Shown here: positions 20,472-31,910 of the stretch, in pieces
Layout of the letters: each line of letters begins with the position of its first letter
Numbering within the stretch: position 1 is the stretch's first letter
DNA from: Notospermus geniculatus
Lineage: Eukaryota; Nemertea; Pilidiophora; Heteronemertea; Lineidae
DNA length: 64,000 bases
NCBI GenBank assembly: GCA_002633025.1
Contig: NMRB01002077.1
Coordinates: forward strand, 23,811-87,810
Direction: 5' to 3'
Position numbers and translations under genes: made by a program
The notes under the pieces: generated by a model
Told to the model about the DNA's origin: nothing
What the model saw: only the letters and a program-made list of their open reading frames with translations
Database searches by the model: none

Positions 20472-20989
20472 TTCATGCAGCCCAGGCAGCCAAGGAAGGT
20501 TTCACGGTGCACATCGTAACGACACGGACGTTCTCTTACTTGCCCTGCATTACCTTCCAGTTATCGGAAGTAAAGCAGCCATGTTGATGGGCACAGGTGA
20601 TCACAAGCGGAAGGTGCTGTTGGAACCGATTTACGATGCTTAGGGTATCAGAGAAACCAGGCACTGATAAAATGGCACGCGTTGACAGGGTGTGACACCA
20701 CTGGCCACATACAAGGAAAGTCGAAGATGACTTGTCTTCATTCCTTTCTGTAATAATGATGCATTGGGATTTATCTCAGCTACGCTGCAACAGACAACCA
20801 TGCTGAATGATTTTTGACCCCGCATTGGGAAGGGAAACCCCCTAAAACCAGAAAACAATAGGTTGCTATGGTGGTTGCATAACAGCTGCATCTCAAAGTT
20901 TGTCATCATTGATTATGTTTTGGTCCAAGGTATATGTGTGCCAAGTTTCAAAGAAATATCTCTTACGGTTTGCTCAAAGTGCACGATCC

Positions 20990-21225
20990 GTAAGTTGGTC
21001 TCTTATCCTTCCAGCCCCTTTACACATGGTATGATTTATGTTTTCCTGTATTGGTTGGACTCAATTGGACTTTCCATAATGATGCTTTCTGAGAGCATTA
21101 ATATAATTTGGTCAGCCTCCAGTCAAGTCTCTGTTAACATTTCTTTAAGTCTGTAATTTTACAGACCCAGTCCCTGAGACTCTGCTGCAGGAATTTTCTG
21201 TAAAATCCTGTTATTTCTATCAGTG
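20990..21225. mobile_element. CACTG-end repeat, left-truncated copy
   Basis: Matches the fuller copies at 30812 and 50669 (ACATGGTATGATTTATGTTT, GTCAGCCTCCAGTCAAGTCT, then GACTCTGCTGCAGGAATTTT). It ends near TTATTTCTATCAGTG. The left TIR is missing. Confidence 0.7.
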
Positions 21226-22234
21226 TAGCGTATCACTTCAATCCCTGGAAACGACTTCGTTGAACAATGGTTTAAATATTACTCAAGGAAGGAGTGAACG
21301 TTTGATATTTCACCGGCATATCTGGGAAATCATCAAAAATAGTTGATTTATCTCCATTCATGGAAAGGTGAAGGTATACATGTAAACCAGAGAACTCAAA
21401 ATGCACGACCGTCAGTCCATGCATGTCTACATGTATGTCTTTCTCCTCCTACTTAGCGGGATTAAATATGTTGTAAACCTGAGATATCGCAATCTGGGGT
21501 ACGAAAGGTATGAACAAGGATTATTCAAGATTTCACACAAAACAAGGTCAGTGTTCGACTGCCCACTCCACTTACCCGGGACTCGTGTGTTTCTTTATTC
21601 ATGGAAAAAACGCATGTGTTTTCCAAGTAAAACCTTTCAAAGTTTTACCCGAGAAAGAGAGGGTTTTAAAATGATAGAGATTTCAGAAAAAGAGGCAAAG
21701 ATAATGATCTTGGAGGTAAGTAATCTTATAAGTTAGCATATTGGTGCAAGTTACTAGGGTGTCTACAATAGCTTCGGTTGGTATTAGTTTTATAACTTGA
21801 TAACCTACGGTTAGTACGGAATTACCTCTGTCCTGAGTTGTGTGACGTCGCTAATCCCCTGAGCAAGCTAATTCATTCTGCTTTGGAATGCCAGCGAGGC
21901 CGGACGCGTTGTGCGTGCCTGGGTTGAATAGGGCATGGAAGTATTATACAGGGGTGTATAATACTTGTATGAACTTGGCTGGCGGGGACGAAATCTCTCG
22001 GAGTTAGGCGTCGTTAGAGTTGGGCCCATATTCGTGGAACCTTGCTGGCTTGGTGGGCGACTGGTTTTGTGCATTGGCCTGTATAGTGCTTTTCAGAATA
22101 TCCAGTCATTTTTGCACTCATTTTACCTTGCAACGGAACCTAACCACAAATCACAAAAGGGCCAGTTACGTGTGCATGATTGCATGATTATCTTGAATCA
22201 GAGTATTGACCTGAACAAGGTCCTATTAGAAGTC
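21226..22234. other. Stretch without recognised gene, up to the gap
   Basis: A strong donor-like GAG|GTAAGT occurs at 21714/21715 after a 54-bp frame starting MIEISEKEAKIM (21670), but nothing upstream supports an exon. The text at 21833-21895 (CTAATCCCCTGAGCAAGCTA) is repeated at 31630-31690. Otherwise I see nothing. Confidence 0.4.
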
Positions 22235-22358
22235 NNNNNNNNNNNNNNNNNNNNNNNNNNNNNNNNNNNNNNNNNNNNNNNNNNNNNNNNNNNNNNNNNN
22301 NNNNNNNNNNNNNNNNNNNNNNNNNNNNNNNNNNNNNNNNNNNNNNNNNNNNNNNNNN
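22235..22358. other. Assembly gap (N run)
   Basis: A run of N replaces sequence. It adjoins the ~100-bp satellite, so array collapse is the likely cause. The true length is unknown. Confidence 0.95.
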
Positions 22359-22960
22359 CGGGGCCAGGCATGTGTCCTTCGGTGACTAGACTTGGAGGGA
22401 GATCATTAGATTGTCCATTGTGTAATCGAGTCCTTCGGGGACTGGGTTGAAAGGGCCCTCGGAGTCCGGTGTCCTTCGGGGACTAAGGCTTGGAATGGAA
22501 ATCATTAGGTTATCCATCGTATATGCTCGAGTCCTTCGGGGACTGAGACGAAAGGGCCTTCGGGGTCATGTGTCCTTTGGGAACTAAGACTTGGAATGGA
22601 AATCATTAGATTGTCCATGGTATACTCGAGTCCTTCGGGGACGGAGAGGTAAGGGCCTTCGGGGTCGTGTTCTTTCGGGGACTAAGACATGGAGCGGAGG
22701 TTATTAGTTTGTCCATTCAATATGTACGAGTCTTGCGGGGACTGAGACGAAAGGGCCTTCAGGGTCAGGTGTCCTTCGGGGACTGAGGCTTGGAATGGGA
22801 CATTTTGGATTGTCCATTCAATGCACGAGTCCGGTGGGGACTGAGACAAGTGAGCCTTCGGGTTGTTTCTTATGTCCCTCGGTGTCTGAGAATTGGGAGG
22901 GAGATCTGTAGAGTAGTCAATTGGTTTGTCAGCCCTAAGTTGGGCACTGAGAGGGTAGAA
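22359..22960. repeat. ~100-bp satellite with CCTTCGGGGACT word
   Basis: The anchor GAGTCCTTCGGGGACTG-like text begins near 22431, 22532, 22631, 22731 and 22830, spaced 99-101 bp. Each unit also has AAGGGCCTTCGGGGTC and GATTGTCCATTG-like segments. Divergence grows towards 23000. The array probably extends into the gap. Confidence 0.85.
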
Positions 22961-25613
22961 CCTACGGGATTGGTAAGTCCTGCGGGGACTGTAGTTGCTG
23001 AACCCATCGAGGGGAAAACCTGAAGGGGGTAGAATCCCATAAGGGTATGGGTTTTTCATTTCTTGGGCTGCTTGTGGATGTCCTTATGGGAAACGAGGGC
23101 TCAAGCCTCTGTTCCGCTCTTTCTGAAAGGTTGGCCACTGGGGGGCCTGTGTAAGTTGCATGAGAATCGGCCAAGGACGGTTTGGTCCAGAACGGCAGTC
23201 TACTGGAACAGTAGGAAGAACTGGCCGTTGGGAAATGTAGGTTCGAAAGACCAGGCCTTGTGGAATCGCCCATCGATATGGGGAAGTTGACAGAGGAATC
23301 ATTAGCTAATTGGTATGTACATGTATAGGCATACAGGGGATTCGGGCCGGTTGACATGGAAATGTATGGAGGTCGTAAGTTGGAGGCCGACGCATATATA
23401 CAACACGTACAGTGCTGGGAAGGCTCGTTTGCGCCCTACAGACATGTGGCAGGTGCACAAAGAAGTTGGAAACCCCTAGTCCCTTTGTTTTTTGGTCAAT
23501 GGGAACGGCACCATACGTTGTGAAATGAGATCCATGTTTAAAAGGGATTAGGGTGGAAAGAGCCAGGTTATGGTGTAAATGTGTTGCACCTAGGAAGGGA
23601 TTTAGTTACATCATCGCCATGGTTATGAGGGTGGCCAGACATACATGTGATTGTTCGGGTTTCTTGTGGTAGGCCTATCGGGGGTACCGATTTTCCTTTA
23701 CCATCTGGGGATACTAAACCTTGTGGGTAACACCACCTTGGGATGGCAGGGAAGTTGGGATCCGCCCTTGTAGTCTATATGTGGCCAAACCAAGAGTTAT
23801 CAAACTGGTTTTTACGGGATATTCCACAGTGACTTCGAGCATAGCGTCGGTCCTGGGAGCATAGTTATTAGAACGTAGGACCCGTTGCTAGGTGGACTAC
23901 GGGGGCGGACCCTCTTCTCTGCCACCTTGGTTTCCAAAGACTGGTTCGNTATCGCATAAAGAAATGTGAAATTCAATTACATACTATTTCGGTGCATTTC
24001 CATTATCTGCGGGAACCTTTGGTGCTGTTATGAGACAGGCGATCCTCAAAGGCATCACGACATTTCAATCTCGTGACGTTCAGAGAAATTAAAGGTATTT
24101 CTGAACAGAGTATTGAGCTAATGTAGCTTTAACTACTTCAATCAAATAACCATTTCTTAGTGGACTTGGGAATAATTAATAGCGTTAAAGGATAAACGTC
24201 AACGGAATGCTTTAGTTCAGAACCTTCTTCTTTAACATCCAGAACATTTTATGAAAGATTTACCTTTGGTGTTTGCATGCATTTGACCAGTATTTGACCT
24301 CGAAATGCCACCTTCATTACATTTACATCACCATTGAGCAGCAGACCTAATATACCCCGATATTTCGCATTCTATCGGGGTGCAGATAAGGAGGAAGTTA
24401 CGTAATCCAGGCAAATTAATGCCTCTGACTAAAGTAAGAAAATCCAACACAAAGATGTGTGCAGTGTTTGTGAGTGTCACCAGCGGATGTTAAATTTGAT
24501 GGTATATCAAATATGTGTTCGAATTTTTCAAATCGAGCAGAAAATAATGATTTTATGAGCCATTTTTCTCGTGGGCTTGAGGGCCAGATACACTAGTTGG
24601 CTTTTCCAATTACCTGTTCACCCCCGCTGCTGATTACCTATTTATAGTACTTTGGGTTCGATAGGCCTACGAAAAAAAGATCTAGATATGGATGTATGGA
24701 CGGCGTCTCGGTTGGGAAATGTGTAGGTTGGATTCGATAGGCCTACGTGTTGTTGGGTCTCATGCCAATGCGGCGGAGAGACAGGAGGGATAGATGACTA
24801 CACGAAAGTGAAAGTCGAGGATGCTGCGAGATTGTACGAAGCAGCAGATTACTAAGTTACTAAGCTAAGACAGAAACTGGATAGGAGGGAAAAGCAGACT
24901 TGGTAATCAAAGGGGACTGGATAAAAGGCATCAGGTCGAACTTTTGTGGTAACCGGTACGGACCGGAGCCACGGCAGTAGTGTACTAACTTGGCAAGGTG
25001 ATCAAGATGTAGATGGTTCAGAGTTAGAGAAGGCTTCCTGTTTTTCGGTGGCTGGATCCGTGAAGAGTAGTTCGCTGATATGAAGCACCATGCCATTAAA
25101 TGCTATGGTTATTCAGGATCATGAGCGTATGCAATGGGAGCTGTCAGCGAGTTGACCACTAGGTGTCACTAGGGCCCAATTCAATGCATCTAGCGGACCC
25201 AGTCATTATCGATCGAGCAGCGATCATAATAGATTTCCTGTACATTTGGTCCGCTAAGACTGTGCTGCCATCTGTTAGCAATATGCGCGGCTGACTGCTC
25301 CTATTCTGCCGGTGATATGTCAAGTGAAGGAAAGATCTATGCACTGCATGGCAAAGTTGGGTGGAAAATCGGCCAGATATGTAATCTTCGGCGATAATTT
25401 TGCGTCGTGTGCTATAAAGAACGTATGGAGGAATCTCACTGACGTCATCAGGTCAGGTGACCGGACGTCAAATGACGCAGACTGGCGTCAAAGGGGGCTA
25501 CACTTGGATTTGGATTGACGTCACATCTGACGTGATGCGACAGCACACGAAATAACGTCATTGCGGCATTGTGACGTTCCTTCGGGATACACGTGGTGAC
25601 GCCCAGCGTGAAC
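22961..25613. other. Stretch without recognised gene
   Basis: 2.6 kb of moderately GC-rich text with a single N at 23949. Short frames across 22962-23357 are low-complexity extensions of the satellite region. CCTTATGGG and CGGGGACTG words fade out by about 23100. I find no splice-supported coding region. Confidence 0.4.
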
Positions 25614-26063
25614 TTAAAGCTAGCAGCACACTGGCCGCCAAATCTGGCGTCCAGAAGCGTTCGACTGAACGCCTCTGGACGCCTCTCGACGCCAGAGTTG
25701 GCTGCCAGTGGATCCTGGTGAGAGCACCTGCCCAAACTTGGCGTTCAGTAACATCTTTTCGGGCCACTTGAGGCTTCCACTTTGAAATCACGTGACATCA
25801 AGACGCAAGCTCATTGGCCAAAGCCTCGCCGCCGACTCCAAGTTTGGCTGCCATCGGTAGCACACTTGGCTGCTTCGCGAGTTCACTGGCGTCCACAGGC
25901 GTCCAAAATCAAACATGTTTGATATCTGGAGTTCAGTGGCGTCTGGCGGCGTTCACCAGATTCCATTCGTAACACATTGGGGATTTTTCTGGCGTTCGGA
26001 CATTGGCGTCGAAAAAACGCCTCTGGACGCCGAAGTTGGCGGCCAGTGTGCTGCATGCTTTAT
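25614..26063. mobile_element. 450-bp MITE with GGCGTCCAGAGGCG words
   Basis: The ends AAAGCTAGCAGCACACTGGC and, inverted, AAAGCATGCAGCACACTGGC continue into CGCCAA and GGCGTCCAGA. The interior repeats GGCGTCC, GACGCC and TTGGCTGCCA in both orientations. The flanks look like a TTA/TAA target, but the duplication is not clean. Confidence 0.75.
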
Positions 26064-26163
26064 GACGTCACGTGGGAAACCTTTATAACTGCAAGAGATA
26101 TGTCAAAGCTATGCGACCCTGATGGTGTGACCGAATCATGGGGTGAATTGAAGACAACGAGAT

Positions 26164-27352
26164 CACTGTGGGCTACCCGTCGAGGGTTATTAGAATTACC
26201 CTCGACGTATGGCCGCCATTTGCCCAATCGATTCGCGAGGATTTTTGCTCACTGTGACCAGTAGAGTGTAATTCACGGCTTCATTTTCAGCAGGTTTGTA
26301 GAGAAAATTGTCACACACACGTCTGTACTTGTCTTTTCTCTGCAAATTGCCTATGAGCCGCGTAATTTGCCTTTGAAAATATCGATGAAGTCGAGGGTTT
26401 TTCACACGTGCGTCGAGGGTGATTATAACTGATAACGGTCACTTCCTTGCCGTCGAGGTTAATTCAACAATATCGAGGGTGATTCACTAGAACTTGGCTC
26501 AAGCATTATTTCAGTCTCTTTTTCACTGCTCGTTGTATTTTTTTTAATTTGACGCTTGGAGTCAGAATTAGTTTAGAGGGTTTAGGCTGGGTGTTTATAA
26601 AACTAAGTGTAGGTTTTGGTGGCGATCGGAAAGAGGGTCAAATTTTTTTTAAAATCCAAAATCCAAAAAAATCCCACCCTCCGTGCAGAGCTTCTTGTCG
26701 TGTTCCATAGTGCCAGGGTATTCCCAAGATGCCTATTTAAGAATGGATTGCGTAACTCAAAAATCTAGGCTAATAGGCTGCATGAACCCAACCCTAACCC
26801 AAAACCACACACTAGACCTTTCCACTCCCCTGTTTTTCAAAACTACCGTACCCTTACACTTAGGCCTATGCCTACCGCGTCTTCGACCCTTGCCATATGC
26901 TGTATGTATGTTGTTTGGCATAAAAAATAGCGGGCGGGCCTAGAGACCATGACATCACAAACAGTATTCATGAAAACATTGCTTGGTGCGGTATAATCAC
27001 AACCCTCAGAACCTCAAAGGCAATAGAATTATTTGGATGAATTACCCTCTCTTAATGCGAATAACCCTCGACGTCAATGTGAATCACCCTCTTTGCAGAA
27101 AATGTGGCGGGAGAAAAACCCTCGACTTCATCGATGTTTTCAAAGGCAAATTACGCGGCTCATAGGCGATTTGCAGAGAAAAGACAAGTACAGACGTGTG
27201 TGTGACAATTTTCTCTACAAACCTGCTGAAAATGAAGCCGTGAATTACACACTACTGGTCACAGTGAGCAAAAATCCTCGCGAATCGACTTGGAAAATGG
27301 CGGCCATACGTCGAGGGTAATTCTAATAACCCTCGACGGGTAGCCCACAGTG
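26164..27352. mobile_element. 1189-bp element, CACTGTG ends, 5-bp duplication (Transib-like)
   Basis: CACTGTGGGCTACCCGTCGA begins at 26164 and its exact inverse ends at 27352. The arms stay nearly identical for about 240 bp. GAGAT occurs directly outside both ends (26159-26163 and 27353-27357). A 5-bp duplication plus CAC-TG-type ends fits the Transib superfamily, the relatives of the RAG recombinase. GTCGAGGGTTA / CCCTCGAC words recur through both arms and look like subterminal binding sites. The interior has no transposase, so it would depend on a partner elsewhere. High arm identity suggests recent activity. Confidence 0.8.
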
Positions 27353-27689
27353 GAGATGCAGTGCCAGTGGTTTGGGGGATAGGCTGGTGCTATGATAGTA
27401 CGAATAAGGACAGAGTTTGAGTGACGAGTGGTATGATGTTGTCAGGAGAAGTATTAATAGAAAGGACGTTAGTATGGTATGGGAGGTTGTTAATCGGAGA
27501 GGCATAAGCTGGCACATTTTTGAGTCGATGCTGAAGAAAACGCGTTACCTGAATTGGTGTCTGGGTCTATTTTTTGACTCAGCATCTCAATGGGTCAAGC
27601 ACTATATTCACGATTCCGTTCTGGACCTGTTTCACCTCAGAGTCAAACATGGTGGACAAGGTGGAAACCTTAGGCAGATTTGGAGGGAG

Positions 27690-28960
27690 TGTTCTATTTC
27701 TCAGGAACTTTTGAAGGATGCTGCTCAGTGGAGATGGACAAGAGCAATAGATCTCAGCTGGGTCATTGGAAAGCAGATTTCACCGGCAGGCGAGACTGAT
27801 CATCGGTACAGTGGAAGAGAAGTTGGCTGGCAAGGGGGTTGAGGATAGGTGGTCAGTTATTAGAGGAACATTGAATAAAGTCATAGACGAGTACACTCCT
27901 ACAAAGGGAATGAGAAGGAAAGGCAAACCACTAGGGATGATGAACAGGGAAGTGGTGAAGGCATGTTTGTAAAAGGAATAGAAGTTGTCGAGACGGTACA
28001 GACAGTCATACGAAACCAAACCAAAATTATGATGTCTACAAAACAGCATGAAATAATGGCAATAAAGAGATCAGGAAGGCCAAGAGGGACTTTGAAAGAA
28101 GATCAGTCAACAATTTGGGGACTGATCCAAAACCCTTCTTTGAGTATGTTATAAGGTGGCTACTGAGAGAGAGTTTTGGTCAGATTTCAGCACGATGACC
28201 GCGAGCAGGCAATCAGGTGAACGATTTTTCTCCTCTGTATTTGTCAAAGGAGTTTTTGCATAACATGCCTAGACTTGGGCAGGCCCGGTGGTTTTCGCGG
28301 TGAGGGAGTGAAGCGGTTTTTCACTGGGTAATCGTTGGGTTTACACCATCATGGGTGTTTATGTCATTACACGGTTGCTGAAGCCTGGGGGAAGGAGGCC
28401 GCGCGAGAGCCACCCCTGAAGTCACCTTGTGAGCTTTGTTGCCAACAGGCTTGCTTAGTCAAGCATGGTTTTACGAAACGGAGATCTTGTGTGAGCAACC
28501 GATTGGTATTGTGTCCAGACATTACAGTGGTAGGCTTATGTTCATGAGGGATTTTTTCCAGTTGATACTGTCTATTTCGACTTCTCCAAGGCGTTTGACA
28601 AGGTTCCACACCAGAGGCTGGTTGCAAGGTTGGGAGCTCACGAGGATTCAAGATTGGATTGCTTCATGGCTTCGGGGGAGGAGACGAACAGTTGTATTAA
28701 ACGGTGTTGCCTCGCGTTGGCGGAGAATTAGTGGCGTGCCCAGGGTTCGGTTCTGGGACCTTCACTCTGCTCCAGGTGGATGACATGAAAGAAGGGGTAG
28801 CGAATCTGCTACCTATGTTTGCTGATGATGCAAATTGGTTGGCCCAGTTAGGAATGCAAGGGAAGCTGACTTGATGCGAGCAGACCTGGATGCCCTCTAT
28901 CTAGGGTCTGACATTCGGTTGATGTGTAAGAAGGGGAATGGTAAAGTTATGCATTTTGGG
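27690..28960 (+). pseudogene. CR1-like LINE: ORF2 linker and reverse transcriptase fragment
   Basis: Between about 27800 and 28270 the shifting frames give the linker typical of CR1/Rex-type ORF2 (RWSVIRGTLNKVIDEYTPTK, then IRKAKRDFERRSVNNLGTDP, then FFSSVFVK). The reverse transcriptase follows: HGFTKRRSC (~28465), DTVYFDFSKAFDKVPHQRL (~28565-28620), GVPRV/VLGP-like text (~28735) and MFADDAN (~28818). A repeat of about 165 bp sits inside at 28290-28455. Many frame shifts make it non-functional. The match is to motif order; the exact clade is not resolved. The C-terminal end reappears at 30340. Confidence 0.85.
28290..28455. mobile_element. Short repeat inserted in the LINE; relative at 60.5 kb
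   Basis: ACACGGTTGCTGAAGCCTGG and GTCACCTTGTGAGC match the hairpin repeat at 60534-60660 (GCTGCTGAAGCTTGGGGGAA, GTCACCTTGTGAAC). It breaks the LINE between FFSSVF and HGFTK motifs. The ends are approximate. Confidence 0.6.
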
Positions 28961-29101
28961 TTATAACAACCCACATTTTGTATATNCCCTTTGGTTGTGC
29001 CTTGTCGAATAAGTGCAGAGGATAGGCAATGCATTGAAATTCATAGCCTATATCAAATCAATATAGGGCCTACTGAGACTGAGACTAATACCAAGCCATT
29101 T

Positions 29102-29425
29102 TCATGAACACCAGTTTTCGGTGTTGACTGCCCTTGACACCATTAGTTTCTGGTGTTGGGGCAAAAGCCGGGTACACCAGTTTTCGGTGTTCAAAGGGTC
29201 GACACCATTATAAACAAAGAAAAGTAGTGTCCACGGAACGGAACACCAATTTTCGGTGTAAGGTTTTCGGTGTTGATTGGCCTTGACACTAATTTCGGGT
29301 GTTGGCAAAAGCGGGCTACACCAGTTTTCGGTGTTCAAGAGGGTCGACACCGTTATGAACACCGAAAAGTAGTGTCCTCGGAAAGGGAACACCGATTTTC
29401 GGTGTAAGGGTTACACCACTTTTTT
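29102..29425. repeat. ACACCGAAAA-word repeat, two ~170-bp units
   Basis: TTTTCGGTGTT or its complement AACACCGAAAA occurs about ten times. Two similar units (29110-29265 and 29266-29420) share CCAGTTTTCGGTGTTCAA and AAAGTAGTGTCC. This is another element built from its own word. It lies within the span that separates the two LINE parts. Confidence 0.75.
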
Positions 29426-30339
29426 TACTGTGAATAAGAGAGGGTTTGCTGCAGTGGTACAAAAGCGTTGTGGTACAAAAGCGTGGTACTTCTCACCTGG
29501 TCTAATGCATTTCAGGCGTGGTCTCCCTGCTTGCGAGGTGTTTGGTCGTAAAGGGAATAGCTCGGCGCGGGGCCGGTTTGTTTTTGGTTTGGAGCGGCAC
29601 TCGCATAGAGGATGCCGGGAAGGCATCCGGGTGCTATTTCATTATCAAAGTTACTTGCTCGAGAATTCAAAATCTCTGGCTCGTCTGAAGCCGTCAGTAC
29701 TCGGCCATGACGACGACTCTGTAGGCCTACATGACGTGGGTGGTGAGCAGTGGTTCAGTTGTCGGATACGGAGGGTGAAATGGAATTCGATCAAGGTGAG
29801 GTTAAAATAAGGTTGGTAGGCTAAACCGTAAATCCAACAATTTTCAGAGCGTTTTCATGCAGGAAGATCATAGGGGCCTAGTGTCGATCATGTCGAATAC
29901 GCCTTCGCATGGCAGTGGTGGGGCTATGTCCGGAAAAAGGCCGATTGCCTCGGAGTCTGTTGAATCCTCGGATCGGGGGGCATCTTATTCTCGACGGTGT
30001 ACCGGTGTTCAGAAGTGGAGATGTTGATCTCGTTCTAACTGGCCTGCTGTATGTGAGCCGCAAATCTTACCTGCCACATCGACCTTGTCAAATCTCCAGG
30101 CGCTGGTTCGTTGACACTCCAGAAATATTTGGCGACACAAATGGCAATGCAGGAATTGTCCAGGTCTGGAAGCTTGTCCATTCAGTCAGCCATGTTTTTA
30201 CTACGTGCGTAAACTGGAGTAAAATGACGTCACGGATGTTTGACAGCCAGGCATTTTGTTCATTCATAATTCTGGTTTTACGTGTGGTTTGTACTCAAAG
30301 GTGGCGATCGCAATCAGAGGGAAACTTCACGAGCGATTC
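29426..30339. other. Stretch without recognised gene
   Basis: Holds an open frame at 29430-29810 with donor-like G|GTGAGG near its end (~29797), and another at 29909-30346. Neither shows known motifs or matching splice acceptors. It separates the LINE RT from the LINE C-terminal text, so at least part is inserted DNA. Confidence 0.4.
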
Positions 30340-30732
30340 ACTTTAAGCGAGAGGGTTCACCTGGGCGTTTCACTGGAATGATACCAGAATGCAGGGGTCT
30401 CGGGTATGAGGAACGACTGGTTATTTCGAATCTCACAACATTAGACACCAGACGTACGCGTGCACACTCGCGGGGAATGTAGAAATACATCGTGGAGAAA
30501 CGAACATCGACAGGGACATTGTTTTTTTGTTTCACTTCGTCAACGAATCAAGGTCGTCGGGAATTACGGGGGAATGTCTGTACGCAACCCTCTTGACTCA
30601 TTTATTCGCAAACACTTCTTCAGTCAGAGAGTAGTCAGCTCCTGGATGTCTTTACGATTGTCGGAATCAATCAATGATAGAGGGGACAGGGGGTTAATAC
30701 AAGCCCCTAGTGGGTTTCCTCAACAACCCTGA
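30340..30732 (+). pseudogene. CR1-like LINE: ORF2 C-terminal end
   Basis: ECRGLGYEERLVISNLTTL (~30392-30450), GNYGGMSVRNPLDSFIRKHF (~30560-30620) and FSQRVVSSWMSLRLSESIND (~30620-30680) are the segments that close CR1-type ORF2 proteins. It is frame-shifted between these parts. It belongs with the RT fragment at 27.7-29.0 kb. About 110 codons between RT and this end are missing or displaced. Confidence 0.8.
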
Positions 30733-30811
30733 GGACAGGTAGATCAGGGGGCAAAGGCCATTACGGGCAGCGTGTATGCAGATACATGAGGAAACTTTGC
30801 TTGAGGATTTC

Positions 30812-31104
30812 CACTGTTAGAAATTTAATTTAATGATTTTTACAGAAGTTGCCTGCAGCTGAGTCTCCGGAGCTTTCCATAAATGTACATATGGTGTGAT
30901 TTATGTTTTCCTGGGTTGGTTGGACTCAATTGGACTTTCCATAATGGAATGATGCTTTTTGAGAGCAGTGTGTAAATATAATGTGGTTAGCCTCCAGTCA
31001 AGACTCTGTTAACATTTCTTTGAGTCTGTAATTTCACAGATCCAGTCCTGAGACTCAACTGCGGGAACTTTTTCTGTAGAATCATTCTGTTATTTCTAAC
31101 AGTG
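30812..31104. mobile_element. 293-bp CACTG-end repeat
   Basis: CACTGTTAGAAAT at 30812 is mirrored by ATTTCTAACAGTG at 31092-31104. Just inside are inverted TTTTACAGAAGTTGCCTGCA-like and CTGCGGGAACTTTTTCTGTA-like segments. Related copies are at 20990 and 50669. The ends recall CACTA-type elements, but I see no 2-3 bp duplication here. Confidence 0.75.
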
Positions 31105-31550
31105 TACGGTGTACGGTGGAACATTTCCAGGAATGTAGTCTTCACCAGTTGACATCAATGTCTGTGTATTGAGAAACGTGGAAAGGGAATGAGAGTGCGA
31201 CTATGGAAGTTTTCTTTGGTTTGTCCTTGGCGTAAGTACGGATTGGAAGTATACGGTGTAGTGGGGGAGGTGAGTAGTTGTTGATTAATTCTGAGGTGCA
31301 TTGTACATGGGTGGAGCCATGTATTTATTTTTGTTCTGTTTTGTTTTGTTTTCCTCCATCACGAGCTGGTACCAACCGCCCTTAAAGGGGATTCGGTACG
31401 CAAGGGAGATGATTAGCACGGCGGGTTGGTTCCGAGCTCGAGATGGAGGAAATAATTTTTATGGGGTTCTTTCCGATAAGTTTTGGGAGAGTTGGGGAAA
31501 GAGATAACTTATAGGAAAGAGGAGGTCGATTTGAGAGGAATTGGTAGGAT
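31105..31550. other. Stretch without recognised gene
   Basis: I see short frames only, with no repeat or splice support. Confidence 0.4.
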
Positions 31551-31910
31551 GGAAAGTATTCTTTTCCCCCAATCTTCCTTCCTGCACAGCTCATGGAGTG
31601 GCGGTACTCCACTCTGGATACGGAGTTGTCCTGAGTGGTGTGACGTCACTAATCCCCTGAGCAAGCTAATTCATTCTGCTTTGGAATGCAAGGCGGTGCC
31701 GCAAGGAGGCGGCACGGGATGGAGAGGGAGTTTCCCCTGTGGGAGGGAAACTGGATACAAGGAGGGGAAAAAAACCCGCCCTCCCCGCCCACGCTGACGG
31801 TCGTCCGCACTTCATGTTGCTGTCTGGAAGTATTCTTTTCCCCCAATCGTCCTTCCTGCACAGCTCATGGAGTGACGGTACACCACTCTGGATACGGAGT
31901 CATGTACAGA
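31551..31910. repeat. Direct pair of ~80-bp repeats
   Basis: GGAAGTATTCTTTTCCCCCA and the following ~75 bp at about 31551-31632 recur at 31826-31905. Between them, 31630-31690 repeats text from 21833-21895. Confidence 0.75.

Larger units (their letters stand above)
19083..20753 (+). pseudogene. FEN1/XPG-like nuclease family, copy split by two MITEs
   Basis: The copy starts abruptly at TVKQSLKQLTRVRRN (~19086), without the first Asp motif. It continues through FLGSTSTKSQLTLYLAKK to 19260, resumes at 19804 (KGHVITATHEAVSSNR) and reaches EEADT at 19873-19887. It resumes again at 20472 with QAAKEGFTVHIV, NDTDVLLLAL (20518-20547), MLMGTGDHKRK and LTGCDTTG (20682-20705). EEAD, DTD and GCD correspond in order and spacing to the metal-binding acids of FEN1/XPG, and the GCD part to its helix-two-turn-helix region. 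Two MITEs split the frame cleanly. In addition there is a frame change near 20517 and a one-base loss near 20640. It lacks the C-terminal module. Confidence 0.8.

Noticed and set aside
21661-21714. Exon ending at a perfect GAG|GTAAGT donor
   Set aside because: No matching acceptor, start or downstream exon before the assembly gap.
22359-22960. CRISPR array
   Set aside because: Units are tandem with no unique spacers, and the context is animal DNA.
22682-23357. Proline-rich ORFs beside the gap
   Set aside because: They are translations of the ~100-bp satellite and its diverged edge.
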